DNA of 10,459 nucleotides from Clostridiales bacterium (GTDB lineage Bacteria; Bacillota; Clostridia; Oscillospirales; Acutalibacteraceae), in NCBI GenBank assembly GCA_022791355.1, contig JAAVYX010000064.1, positions 1-10,459 on the forward strand, read 5' to 3'. Position 1 is the stretch's first letter. Each line of letters opens with the position of its first letter. Positions 1 through 6,042 of the stretch are shown here, one piece after another. The position numbers and the translations under genes are program-made. The notes under the pieces were generated by a model, which saw only the letters and a list, made by a program, of their open reading frames with translations, made no database searches and had not been told where the DNA came from.

Positions 1-1761
1 CTCTTTGTAGACCCGGTTGATGGAGGTGCCGGGCAGAATGTCGTGGAACTGGTTGAGCAGGACCTTTTTCCAAAGGTCGTCCATCTGCTCCAGGGGGTAA
101 TCGTACCCGGCCAGCTTGGCTGCCACGCCCCAGAACTCGGTTTCCCGCAGGGCAATTTCGGATTTCCGGTTGCCCTTCTTGGTTTTGGCCTGGGAGGTCT
201 GCACACCCCGGTGACACTGGAGGTAAAGCTCGCCCACGTAGCTGTCCACCGGGGCGGGATGCTCTTGGAAGAACTCCAGCGGATGGGCGTTTTTCACCTT
301 GGGACAGCCCTCGAAGTCCTCCTCCCGGCGGATGTACTCCAAGAAGTCCCGGGCGGGACCGCCGCCGCCGTCCCCGTAGCCGTAGGGGGCCAGGAAGCCG
401 CGGATGTGATCCTTTTGCTTGCGGTTTTTCCACTTCTCGATGACCGTGCCGGCATGGATATCGGAATTGTAGTCCTCATGGAGGAAGGTCTCCACCGAAC
501 TGCCGTCCAGTCCGACCCAGTTGAAGTAGTTATAGGGGAAGTTCTGGCCGCCGTTGTAGTTCCACCAGAGCTTCTGGGTGGAGAAATAGTCCACGCCGCA
601 GCCCTTCATAATCTGGGGCAGGGCGGCGTTGTAGCCGAAGGTATCGGGCAGCCAGAACATCTTACTGTCGATCCCGAACTCCTCCTTGAAGAAACGTTTG
701 CCATGGAGGAACTGCCGGATTAAAGCCTCGCCGCCGGATACGTTTGTATCGCACTCCACCCAAGTGGCGCCCTCGGGAATCCACTGGCCGGACGCTATTT
801 TCTCCTTGATTCTTTCGTAGAGCTTGGGATACATCTGCTTGCACATGCGGTAGAGATGGGGCTGGCTTTGCAGGAACTTATACTCGGGATACTCGTCCAT
901 ATGGCGGACCTGGGCGGCAAAGGTGCGCAGGACCTTGCGCTCGGTCTCGGCCAGGGGCCAAAGCCATGCGATATCGATATGAGCGTGGCCGAAAGCGTAG
1001 ATTTGAGGGGCGGTAGAGCCGTTATGGCAGGCGTACAGCGGGCGCAGACGTTCCCTGGCCGCGGCGTAGCTTTGATTGCGTGCCTCCTCGTCCTGCTCAA
1101 AATCCACGATGGTGGTAAAGTCCTTGAGCCCCTGCCAGACGTCCTGGCTGCGCAGGCCCTCGGGGGTCAGCTTGCGCCAGGCCTCCCACAGCACCTTTAC
1201 GTCCATATACAGCTGATAGGCCAGCTCGTTCCAGATACCGAAATTGCACTCCCCCAGGGAGGTGCGGATGGTATCCTCGCTGCGGGGGTTGTATGTGCCT
1301 GGAAGCACCGGACCGTAGCAGCAGCCCGAATCGTCGTGACCGGCGTAGGACTCCATGACAACCTCGTAGGTATCTCCGGGACGGCCGCTGCGGGTCAGGG
1401 TCTGGTCGCTTATCAGGTGCATCTGATCCCGCACCCAGTCGTGCCGGCGGGTGCCGAACTCCTGGCCGTTGACGTAGAGAGAGCTCTCTCCGCCGGGGTT
1501 GAGCCGCATGACGATACGCTGGCCCGCGGCGCTTTCGGGCAGGGTGATCTTCCCTCTGAACCACATATACTCCCACATGCGGCCCCATTGATCGCCCTTC
1601 TTTACAGGCTTGAAGTCCCCTTTCATGGCCTCCGCATAGGGCAGACGGTCGAAAGTGGTGAAGCCCTCCAATGCAATGTCGCCAAGGGGATGGTAAATGT
1701 CCTTTGCCAGGTTCTGCATCCAGCGCTCGATGCGCCGGGTCCATTCCTTTTGCAGTTCCAT
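1..1761 (-). CDS. GH38 alpha-mannosidase, N-terminal 587 residues (runs off left edge)
   Basis: Class II alpha-mannosidase (glycoside hydrolase family 38), a retaining, metal-dependent enzyme that removes alpha-linked mannose from glycans. The frame is open without a stop from the ATG at 1761 to base 1, and the gene continues outside the window. An AAGGAGG site lies 7 nt before the ATG. Residues 1 to about 250 form the N-terminal beta domain typical of the Ams1/MAN2C1-like branch. The catalytic domain follows: FGHAHIDIAWLW with His261 and Asp263 as likely metal ligands, WLPDTFGYN with Asp373 as likely nucleophile, the glycine-rich YGYGDGGGGP around Asp464, and FHDILPGTSINRVY near the edge with His573 as likely third ligand. 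These assignments come from family knowledge of GH38. No signal peptide or membrane segment is seen, so the enzyme is probably cytoplasmic and acts on imported mannosides. Family members are about 1000 residues, so roughly 400-450 residues lie beyond base 1. The precise linkage specificity cannot be told. Confidence 0.95.
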   Translation of the reverse strand, partial: MELQKEWTRRIERWMQNLAKDIYHPLGDIALEGFTTFDRLPYAEAMKGDFKPVKKGDQWGRMWEYMWFRGKITLPESAAGQRIVMRLNPGGESSLYVNGQEFGTRRHDWVRDQMHLISDQTLTRSGRPGDTYEVVMESYAGHDDSGCCYGPVLPGTYNPRSEDTIRTSLGECNFGIWNELAYQLYMDVKVLWEAWRKLTPEGLRSQDVWQGLKDFTTIVDFEQDEEARNQSYAAARERLRPLYACHNGSTAPQIYAFGHAHIDIAWLWPLAETERKVLRTFAAQVRHMDEYPEYKFLQSQPHLYRMCKQMYPKLYERIKEKIASGQWIPEGATWVECDTNVSGGEALIRQFLHGKRFFKEEFGIDSKMFWLPDTFGYNAALPQIMKGCGVDYFSTQKLWWNYNGGQNFPYNYFNWVGLDGSSVETFLHEDYNSDIHAGTVIEKWKNRKQKDHIRGFLAPYGYGDGGGGPARDFLEYIRREEDFEGCPKVKNAHPLEFFQEHPAPVDSYVGELYLQCHRGVQTSQAKTKKGNRKSEIALRETEFWGVAAKLAGYDYPLEQMDDLWKKVLLNQFHDILPGTSINRVYKE

Positions 1762-1804
1762 AGAGCTGCCTCCTTACAATTCCCTTAAAATAACGCGCGC
1801 CGGT

Positions 1805-1829
1805 ACGAGTATTCGAATAGGATACTCGT
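1805..1829. repeat. Inverted repeat in the alpha-mannosidase leader
   Basis: Arms ACGAGTAT (1805-1812) and ATACTCGT (1822-1829) are perfect 8-bp complements around a 9-bp centre. An 8-bp palindrome ATTCGAAT (1811-1818) overlaps the left arm. The repeat lies about 75-100 nt downstream of the predicted mannosidase start point and about 45 nt before the start codon. It could be an operator for a sugar-responsive repressor acting as a roadblock, or a hairpin in the leader RNA. Function is inferred only from position. Confidence 0.5.
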
Positions 1830-1910
1830 TTTGCCCGCAAGGCTTGCATGGACGTTCCGCTCGGTCCTGTCCTTCCACTCGCACCTGCAATCTCTGCGCG
1901 TATGGTTTTC

Positions 1911-1939
1911 ATTATATCCACAGGCTCCGCCCTTGTAAA
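1911..1939 (-). promoter_or_regulatory. Sigma-A-type promoter for the alpha-mannosidase gene
   Basis: Read on the minus strand, TTTACA (1934-1939, 5 of 6 to the TTGACA consensus) is separated by exactly 17 bp from a perfect TATAAT (1911-1916). Transcription would start near 1904, giving a leader of about 140 nt before the mannosidase ATG. Position, direction and spacing all fit. Confidence 0.75.
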
Positions 1940-2009
1940 GACGTCTGCGAAACTTTGCAAAAATATGACGGGAAGACGGCGTTTTTTGTCCGCTGCGACG
2001 AAATCCGGC

Positions 2010-2067
2010 GTCTGCCGGTAATCCGCTTTACTGCGTCTATCGGATTCTTCCCTTTGCGCCGGCAGAC
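2010..2067. repeat. Nested inverted repeat between the divergent promoters
   Basis: Outer arms GTCTGCCGG (2010-2018) and CCGGCAGAC (2059-2067) are perfect 9-bp complements. Inside them AATCCG (2020-2025) pairs with CGGATT (2041-2046). A competing small hairpin, CCGGC (2005-2009) with GCCGG (2014-2018), overlaps the left outer arm. A T-rich run (2068-2077) follows the right arm on the plus strand, so the outer stem could act as a weak plus-strand terminator. The element lies outside both predicted transcripts, because the minus promoter starts left of it and the plus promoter right of it. Operator or insulator roles are possible. Confidence 0.5.
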
Positions 2068-2106
2068 TCTTTTTTTCGTTCAGGCAGGCTTTATCCATTT
2101 CTTTTA

Positions 2107-2135
2107 TTGACAAACTTTGACATTCTAGATATAAT
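2107..2135 (+). promoter_or_regulatory. Perfect-consensus sigma-A promoter for the MATE gene
   Basis: TTGACA (2107-2112) and TATAAT (2130-2135) are both exact matches, with a 17-bp spacer. The expected start point is near 2142, giving a leader of about 60 nt before the MATE ATG. A second TTGACA (2117-2122) sits in the spacer, offset by 10 bp, one helical turn. A full-consensus promoter would be strong unless repressed. Confidence 0.85.
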
Positions 2136-2145
2136 AAATATTTAT
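2134..2145. repeat. 12-bp perfect palindrome at the MATE transcription start
   Basis: ATAAATATTTAT is its own reverse complement. It begins inside the -10 box and covers the predicted start point, where a repressor would block RNA polymerase. Because it is pure A/T in an AT-rich stretch, chance is a real alternative. Confidence 0.35.
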
Positions 2146-2204
2146 CAACCAATTATGGAATACAGCGTTTTTACTCAATCCAACCATAAAAAGGAGGTTC
2201 CAAA

Positions 2205-3599
2205 ATGTCCGCCAATCGGCTAGGAGAAGAAAAAATTTCAAAGCTGTTGTGGGAGTTTTCCTTCCCGGCAACGGTGGGGATGCTGGTCAACGCTATTTAC
2301 AATGTGGTCGACCGGCTGTTTATCGGTCACGCGCCTCATTTGGGTCAGCTGGGGCTGGCCGCTCTGACCATCGCCTTTCCCATGATGATGATCCTCATGG
2401 CCTTCGCCATCATGATCGGCGTGGGCGGCTCTACCCTGTTCTCCATCCACATGGGCCGCGGAGAGCCTCGACAGGCCGAAAGGTATCTGGGCAGCGCCGT
2501 CAGCATCATGATTGCTGTTTCGGTCGTCTTTACGGTATTGGGCCTCATTTTTATCGATCCGCTGCTCCAGCTTTTCGGGGCCGACGCGGAGGTTTTGCCG
2601 CTGGCTAGGGAGTATCTCTCGGTCATTCTGTACGGCACCCTGTTTCAGACCGTCAGTATGGGACTCAACAACTTCATTCGGGCCAACGGCAGTCCCAACA
2701 TCGCCATGGTCACCATGTTTATCGGGGCGGGCTTCAATATAATTTTCGACGCCGTCTTTATTCTGGGCTTTGGCTGGGGGCTTTCCGGCGCGGCCTGGGC
2801 CACCATCGGCGGACAGGCTCTGTCGGCCGTCTGGTGCCTGATCTACTTCGCCCGCAGCAAAAACACCCGTCTGCGGCTGCGCCATATGCTTCCCGACCTG
2901 CGGCGCATCGGCAAAATCTTTGCAACCGGCTTCCCCGCTCTGATCATGAACATCGTGGGCAGCGTGCTCAACGTTTTCCTCAACTGGCAGCTGATGGCCT
3001 ACGGCGGCAACGTCGCCATATCGGCCATGGGCATCGTCAACTCCTTGCAGACCTTTTTGGTCATGCCGGTTATCGGCATCAACCAGGGCGTACAGCCCAT
3101 CATTTCCTATAACTTCGGGGCGCGGAAAATCAAACGGGTTCACACCGCCCTCTATCAAGCCATGGGCGCCGCTACGGTCATCTGTCTGATCGGCTGGGTT
3201 CTCACCCGCTTCTGCCCCGAGCTGCTGGCCTCTATCTTCACAGGAGACGGGGAGCTGATTGAAGTGACCGGCATATTTGTTTCCCGCTGGTTTGCCTGTC
3301 TGGTCATTATCGGTTCCCAGATCGTGGGGTCCAACTACTTTCAGGCCATCGGCAAGCCCACCGTTTCCACCTTTCTCACCATGTCCCGGCAGGTGCTGCT
3401 GCTCATCCCCTTGATTTACCTGCTCCCCCGCTTCTGGGGACGGGACGGCATTCTGCTCGCCGCCCCCATTTCCGACGCGGTCTCCTTCCTGCTGGTGATG
3501 ACCTGGCTCTTTGTCTACATGCGCCGGCAAAAGCGGCGGTTCGCCAGTCTGCCCCCTGTGGAGCCTTCGGCGGATACGGCTGATGCAACCGTAAAATAA
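2205..3599 (+). CDS. MATE family efflux transporter (MepA/NorM type)
   Basis: Inner-membrane antiporter that exports cationic drugs or metabolites in exchange for Na+ or H+. The 464 residues match the usual MATE length of about 450. Two homologous halves of six hydrophobic segments can be seen, at about residues 14-220 and 240-440. Family-like stretches include the first helix with an Asp in VVDRLFIG (residues 34-41), NNFIRANGSPNIAM (155-168) and GINQGVQPIISYNFGARK (291-308), which opens the second half's conserved loop. The C-terminus is a basic then acidic hydrophilic tail (from about 440) on the cytoplasmic side. The start is supported by AAGGAGG (2191-2197) 7 nt upstream of the ATG. It appears to be transcribed alone, from the consensus promoter at 2107-2135 to the terminator at 3774-3807. 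No regulator gene adjoins it within the window. The substrate cannot be read from the sequence; MepA-like drug export is an analogy only. Confidence 0.95.
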   Translation: MSANRLGEEKISKLLWEFSFPATVGMLVNAIYNVVDRLFIGHAPHLGQLGLAALTIAFPMMMILMAFAIMIGVGGSTLFSIHMGRGEPRQAERYLGSAVSIMIAVSVVFTVLGLIFIDPLLQLFGADAEVLPLAREYLSVILYGTLFQTVSMGLNNFIRANGSPNIAMVTMFIGAGFNIIFDAVFILGFGWGLSGAAWATIGGQALSAVWCLIYFARSKNTRLRLRHMLPDLRRIGKIFATGFPALIMNIVGSVLNVFLNWQLMAYGGNVAISAMGIVNSLQTFLVMPVIGINQGVQPIISYNFGARKIKRVHTALYQAMGAATVICLIGWVLTRFCPELLASIFTGDGELIEVTGIFVSRWFACLVIIGSQIVGSNYFQAIGKPTVSTFLTMSRQVLLLIPLIYLLPRFWGRDGILLAAPISDAVSFLLVMTWLFVYMRRQKRRFASLPPVEPSADTADATVK

Positions 3600-3773
3600 G
3601 GAGCTATATGCACAGCGCCAAGCGCCGGCCGGTTTTTTCCGTCGTTGTGCGTGAAAGTTTCTGGTGTACACAAAGCATCGCCGTGATCATTTGCCTTGCC
3701 TACATATTTGTTTATGTATACAGGTTTTTAGAAGCTGTTTACCTGGCCGTAAAATAGGATAGGAATGATTTCC

Positions 3774-3807
3774 AAGCGGGACTGCATATTTTGCAGTCCC
3801 GCTTTTG
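3774..3807 (+). terminator. Intrinsic terminator after the MATE gene
   Basis: A perfect 13-bp stem, AAGCGGGACTGCA (3774-3786) with its complement (3792-3804), has a 5-nt loop and ends in TTTT. It separates the MATE transcript from the sporulation operon. It lies about 175 bp past the MATE stop, an unusually long 3' untranslated region. The T-run is short, so efficiency is uncertain. Confidence 0.8.
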
Positions 3808-3855
3808 CTGTGCGTTTCTTTACCTTTTAACCATTTTGAGCACCGATTAGCCGGG

Positions 3856-3883
3856 ACCGAAACCGCCCGCCTTGCATAATATA
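3856..3883 (+). promoter_or_regulatory. Sigma-K-like (late mother-cell) promoter for dpaAB
   Basis: CATAATATA (3875-3883) matches the sigma-K -10 pattern CATAnnnTA. The dinucleotide AC (3856-3857) sits 17 bp upstream, as in the sigma-K -35 element. No sigma-E-type ATA is found at the corresponding position, and no good sigma-A pair is seen. The start point would fall near 3890, giving a leader of about 90 nt. In Bacillus subtilis the spoVF (dpaAB) operon is known to be sigma-K dependent, which agrees. The motif is short, so this is a prediction. Confidence 0.6.
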
Positions 3884-3977
3884 GTACTGCACATAACCAG
3901 TCGGACGCCGGACAGAAGTCTCCTCCGACAAAAAGGCCGCGGCCGATCAGGCGGTTCACGGAAGAAAGGTGGCTTTT

Positions 3978-4856
3978 ATGAAGAAAAAGAACCCATGCAT
4001 CGCCGTCATCGGCGGGGACAACCGGCAGGGCTATCTGGCCGACGCCCTGGCAGGAGACGGCATGGACGTGATTGTAAACGGATTGGAAAAGTACCCCGGA
4101 CTACATAAAACACGGTTTATATCCGACACGGCCGAGGCGATTGAACAGGCGGACATTCTTATTTTGCCGGTTCCCGTCAGCCACGACGGCGTGACGGTCA
4201 ACGCGCCCTACAGCTATGCGGTGATATATTTATCCGATATTTTGGCCATGGCCGCCCCTGATCAGTTGATTTTAGGCGGCAAAATCGACGCGGGCCTGCG
4301 CGCCTCTCTGGCCGATCAGGGTCTGCGCGCCATCGATTATCTGGCCCGGGAGGAGCTTTCCGTACGCAACGCCGTTCCCACGGTGGAGGGCGCACTGGCT
4401 ATCGCCATCAACGAAACCCCTATAACCTTGTTCGGCTCCAGGTGTCTGGTCATCGGGTACGGACGGCTGGGAAAGGTACTGGCCGCCTGCCTCAAGCATC
4501 TGGGTGCGCAGGTTACGGTTTCGGCCCGCAAGCAGTCCGACCTCGCCTGGATCCTGACCGCCGGTTGCCGGCCCGTTCAGACCGCCGGCATTTATGAGGA
4601 GCTGGACGGCTACGACGTGATCTTCAACACGGCACCGGCTCTGCTCCTTGGCCGCCGGGAATTGCAGAAGTGCCGGCAGGACACGGTTATTATCGACCTG
4701 GCCTCCGCCCCCGGCGGGCTGGATTACGACGCGGCCCAGCAGCTTGGAATCAAGGCCATCCAGGCCCTCTCTCTGCCCGGAAAGACCGCGCCGGCCAGCG
4801 CCGCGCTCATTATAAAAGACACCATTTTCAATATTATTCGGGAGGAAACAGTATGA
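3978..4856 (+). CDS. dpaA: Dipicolinate synthase subunit A (SpoVFA)
   Basis: With DpaB it converts a product of dihydrodipicolinate synthase (lysine branch) to dipicolinic acid in the mother cell. Dipicolinate then enters the forespore and chelates calcium, giving dehydration and heat resistance. The 292 residues compare with about 297 in B. subtilis. The N-terminal part begins IAVIGGDNRQ (residues 8-17), typical of the DpaA N-terminal domain. VPTVEGAL (133-140) and the dinucleotide-binding loop GYGRLG (160-165) begin the second, Rossmann-type NAD(P)-binding domain. IIDLASAPGGLD and SLPGKTAPASA near the end also fit the family. I prefer the ATG at 3978, preceded by AGAAAGGTGG with a 5-nt gap. 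The in-frame GTG at 3969 lies inside that ribosome binding site. The stop overlaps the dpaB start in ATGA, indicating translational coupling. Confidence 0.95.
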   Translation: MKKKNPCIAVIGGDNRQGYLADALAGDGMDVIVNGLEKYPGLHKTRFISDTAEAIEQADILILPVPVSHDGVTVNAPYSYAVIYLSDILAMAAPDQLILGGKIDAGLRASLADQGLRAIDYLAREELSVRNAVPTVEGALAIAINETPITLFGSRCLVIGYGRLGKVLAACLKHLGAQVTVSARKQSDLAWILTAGCRPVQTAGIYEELDGYDVIFNTAPALLLGRRELQKCRQDTVIIDLASAPGGLDYDAAQQLGIKAIQALSLPGKTAPASAALIIKDTIFNIIREETV

Positions 4857-5428
4857 CAGCAAACCGGGCTGGATTCGCCCTATGCGGCTCCTTTTGCACC
4901 TTGAGACAGGCTGTGGAGGAAATGTCCCGGCTAAAAGAAGATGGCTGGGACCTCTTCCCCATTATGTCCCCCATCGCCTACGCTACCGACACTCGCTTCG
5001 GTACGGCGGCAGATTTTCGTAAAAGGATAGAGGACATATGCGGCCGTCCCATCATCCATGAAATCAGAGAGGCCGAGCCCATCGGTCCCAAAAAGTTGCT
5101 GGATATTTTAGTCATCGCGCCCTGCACCGGCAACACCATGGGCAAGCTGGCCTGCGGCATTACCGATACGTCGGTTACCATGGCGGCCAAGGCCCACCTG
5201 CGCAACGGCCGTCCCCTGCTCATCGCGCCGGCCACAAACGACGCGCTCAGCGCCTCGGCCAAGAACATAGGCGCCTTGCTCAACGCTAAAAACGTGTATT
5301 TCGTACCCTTGGGACAGGACGACGCCCTGCAAAAGCCCACCTCCATGATCGCGGACTTTACCCAGATCGGCCCCGCCATGCAGGCGGCTATGGAAGGCAG
5401 GCAATTGCAACCCCTACTCCTTGCCTAG
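4853..5428 (+). CDS. dpaB: Dipicolinate synthase subunit B (SpoVFB), flavoprotein family
   Basis: Second subunit of dipicolinate synthase, a flavoprotein-like (HFCD fold) protein of 191 residues against about 200 in B. subtilis. The N-terminus AGFALCGSFCTLRQA (residues 6-20) fits the family's flavin-fold start (Gly/Ser-rich GFGLTGSHCT in Bacillus). Further family stretches are NDAL preceded by APAT, VIAPCTGNTMGKLACGITD, and the FVPLGQDDALQKPTSM segment near the C-terminus, ending QLQPLLL. The start is the ATG of the ATGA overlap with dpaA, with GGAGG 7 nt upstream inside the dpaA end. The frame stays open further upstream, but that part lies within dpaA in another frame and is not coding. No clear terminator follows immediately. 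Many clostridia lack spoVF genes, so this pair marks a lineage that kept the Bacillus-type route. Confidence 0.95.
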   Translation: MTANRAGFALCGSFCTLRQAVEEMSRLKEDGWDLFPIMSPIAYATDTRFGTAADFRKRIEDICGRPIIHEIREAEPIGPKKLLDILVIAPCTGNTMGKLACGITDTSVTMAAKAHLRNGRPLLIAPATNDALSASAKNIGALLNAKNVYFVPLGQDDALQKPTSMIADFTQIGPAMQAAMEGRQLQPLLLA

Positions 5429-5487
5429 CAAGACGGCTCCTCCATAGGACGTGTTCAGGTTTATTTAAAAAAATCGCAAGGGACGTC

Positions 5488-5529
5488 ATTTTGCTCAGAG
5501 GTTCGGCGTCTTACGCATCTGTGCAAAAT
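5488..5529. repeat. 42-nt imperfect palindromic element
   Basis: ATTTTGC (5488-5494) pairs with GCAAAAT (5523-5529). After one T-T mismatch, CAGA pairs with TCTG. The tip is closed by GCGT (5506-5509), CTT, ACGC (5513-5516). The nested symmetry resembles REP-like intergenic palindromes or a structured RNA. It lacks a T-tail and so is not a simple terminator. Copy number elsewhere is unknown. Confidence 0.45.
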
Positions 5530-5768
5530 AGGCTTTCCCGGAAAATTTTTGTGAGAGCCTTTCGTGTCTATTTAAAATCGGAGAAAAGCCAGATTTTTAT
5601 ACAGATAGCATTGATTTCTTTTAAAACAGGGATTAAACTGGCGGCCTGCGAGGATCTTTGACCTAGAAAACGGCCCTAGACCGACAAAAAGACGTTTTTT
5701 CAGAGCTTGAAAACAGACGCTAACGCACGTCTTCAAACACCAAAATGATTATAGCTTTGCGTATATTT

Positions 5769-5795
5769 TTGCGGATCCCTGTATGGGATCCGCAA
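5769..5795. repeat. 11-bp inverted repeat (hairpin)
   Basis: TTGCGGATCCC (5769-5779) pairs perfectly with GGGATCCGCAA (5785-5795) across a 5-nt loop. T's precede the stem on the plus strand and no T-run follows on either strand, so it does not look like a standard terminator. Confidence 0.6.
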
Positions 5796-5895
5796 CGGGC
5801 GCTCTGGTTTGGCCTTCCGCAAAACCTCTTTCTGACGTCTCGGCCTGTCTTTTGTCTGTTGGCCTACGCGCTGCTCCATATTATCGGCGCGTCCC

Positions 5896-5922
5896 AGGAG
5901 AACGTCCGAAAGACGTTCTCCT
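5896..5922. repeat. 11-bp inverted repeat (hairpin)
   Basis: AGGAGAACGTC (5896-5906) pairs perfectly with GACGTTCTCCT (5912-5922) around loop CGAAA. It is followed at once by a second small stem, GGGCC (5926-5930) with GGCCC (5939-5943), and then a T-rich run (5950-5955). The tandem could be a weak plus-strand terminator. Confidence 0.55.
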
Positions 5923-5964
5923 AAAGGGCCCGAAGGAAGGCCCCGCTTCTTTTTTAGGCAATTT

Positions 5965-6020
5965 CAAAACGGGCCTGCTGCAAAATGCACGGTTATGCAG
6001 ATTGCGGCAGGCCCGTTTTG
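5965..6020 (-). terminator. Large terminator of the polysaccharide operon, probably bidirectional
   Basis: CAAAACGGGCCTGCTGCAA (5965-5983) pairs with 6002-6020 over 19 positions with one wobble. The stem ends in AAAA/TTTT on both sides, so either strand yields a GC-rich stem followed by U's. It starts 22 bp after the flippase stop codon, the expected place for the end of the minus-strand operon. Because of its symmetry it may also stop readthrough from dpaB. Confidence 0.8.
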
Positions 6021-6042
6021 CCTTGCGTTCTCTATTTTCGCC

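Larger units (their letters stand above)
1762..2204. other. Divergent intergenic control region between the alpha-mannosidase and MATE genes
   Basis: This stretch of about 440 bp carries no convincing gene. It holds a minus-strand promoter (1911-1939) for the mannosidase, a plus-strand promoter (2107-2135) for the MATE gene, and inverted repeats at 1805-1829, 2010-2067 and 2134-2145. Base composition becomes AT-rich toward the MATE promoter. Open frames on both strands cross the region, but they show no recognisable protein and run through the promoters. Confidence 0.7.
3600..3977. other. Intergenic region between the MATE gene and dpaA
   Basis: No gene is supported here. Just after the MATE stop lies an imperfect 8-bp stem (3610-3617 with 3643-3650, one G-U pair) enclosing a GC-rich stretch and six T's (3633-3638), possibly a weak first terminator. 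A strong terminator follows at 3774-3807, then a sigma-K-like promoter at 3856-3883. The predicted dpaA leader contains a 6-bp hairpin (GTCGGA 3900-3905 with TCCGAC 3924-3929) and a 10-bp palindrome GGCCGCGGCC (3936-3945). Confidence 0.6.
5429..6042. other. Hairpin-rich gap between converging dpaAB and polysaccharide operons
   Basis: I see no supported gene in these 614 bases. The left half is AT-rich. Perfect or near-perfect stems occur at 5488-5529, 5530-5559 (8 bp, one G-U pair), 5769-5795 (11 bp), 5896-5922 (11 bp), 5926-5943 (5 bp, T-run from 5950) and 5965-6020 (19 bp, one wobble). A plus-strand frame at 5783-6145 crosses four of these hairpins and the end of the flippase gene and shows no known protein, so I do not call it. 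The region may hold terminators for both operons, a dispersed palindromic repeat, or a small RNA. Confidence 0.55.

Noticed and set aside
43..1788. Long plus-strand open frames (43-723 and 856-1788) opposite the mannosidase
   Set aside because: They are the antisense of a GH38 gene whose catalytic motifs are all in frame on the minus strand. Their translations are low-complexity (Val/Leu/Gly-rich) and resemble no known protein.
2010..2077. Calling the 2010-2067 repeat a definite terminator
   Set aside because: The T-rich run fits a plus-strand terminator, but no plus-strand gene or promoter lies upstream of it in the window, and the 40-nt loop is long.
1097..2152. 351-codon minus-strand open frame
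   Set aside because: It overlaps the mannosidase in another frame and runs through its promoter. It is rich in Arg, Gly and Pro, as expected for a GC-rich shadow frame.
2238..3671. 477-codon minus-strand open frame
   Set aside because: It is the reverse complement of the MATE gene, with a His/Asp/Gly-rich translation typical of antisense to a membrane protein. The MATE gene has the promoter, ribosome site and family motifs.
3969..3977. GTG at 3969 as the dpaA start
   Set aside because: It lies within the AAAGGTGG ribosome binding site. The ATG at 3978 has proper spacing and better matches the family's N-terminus.
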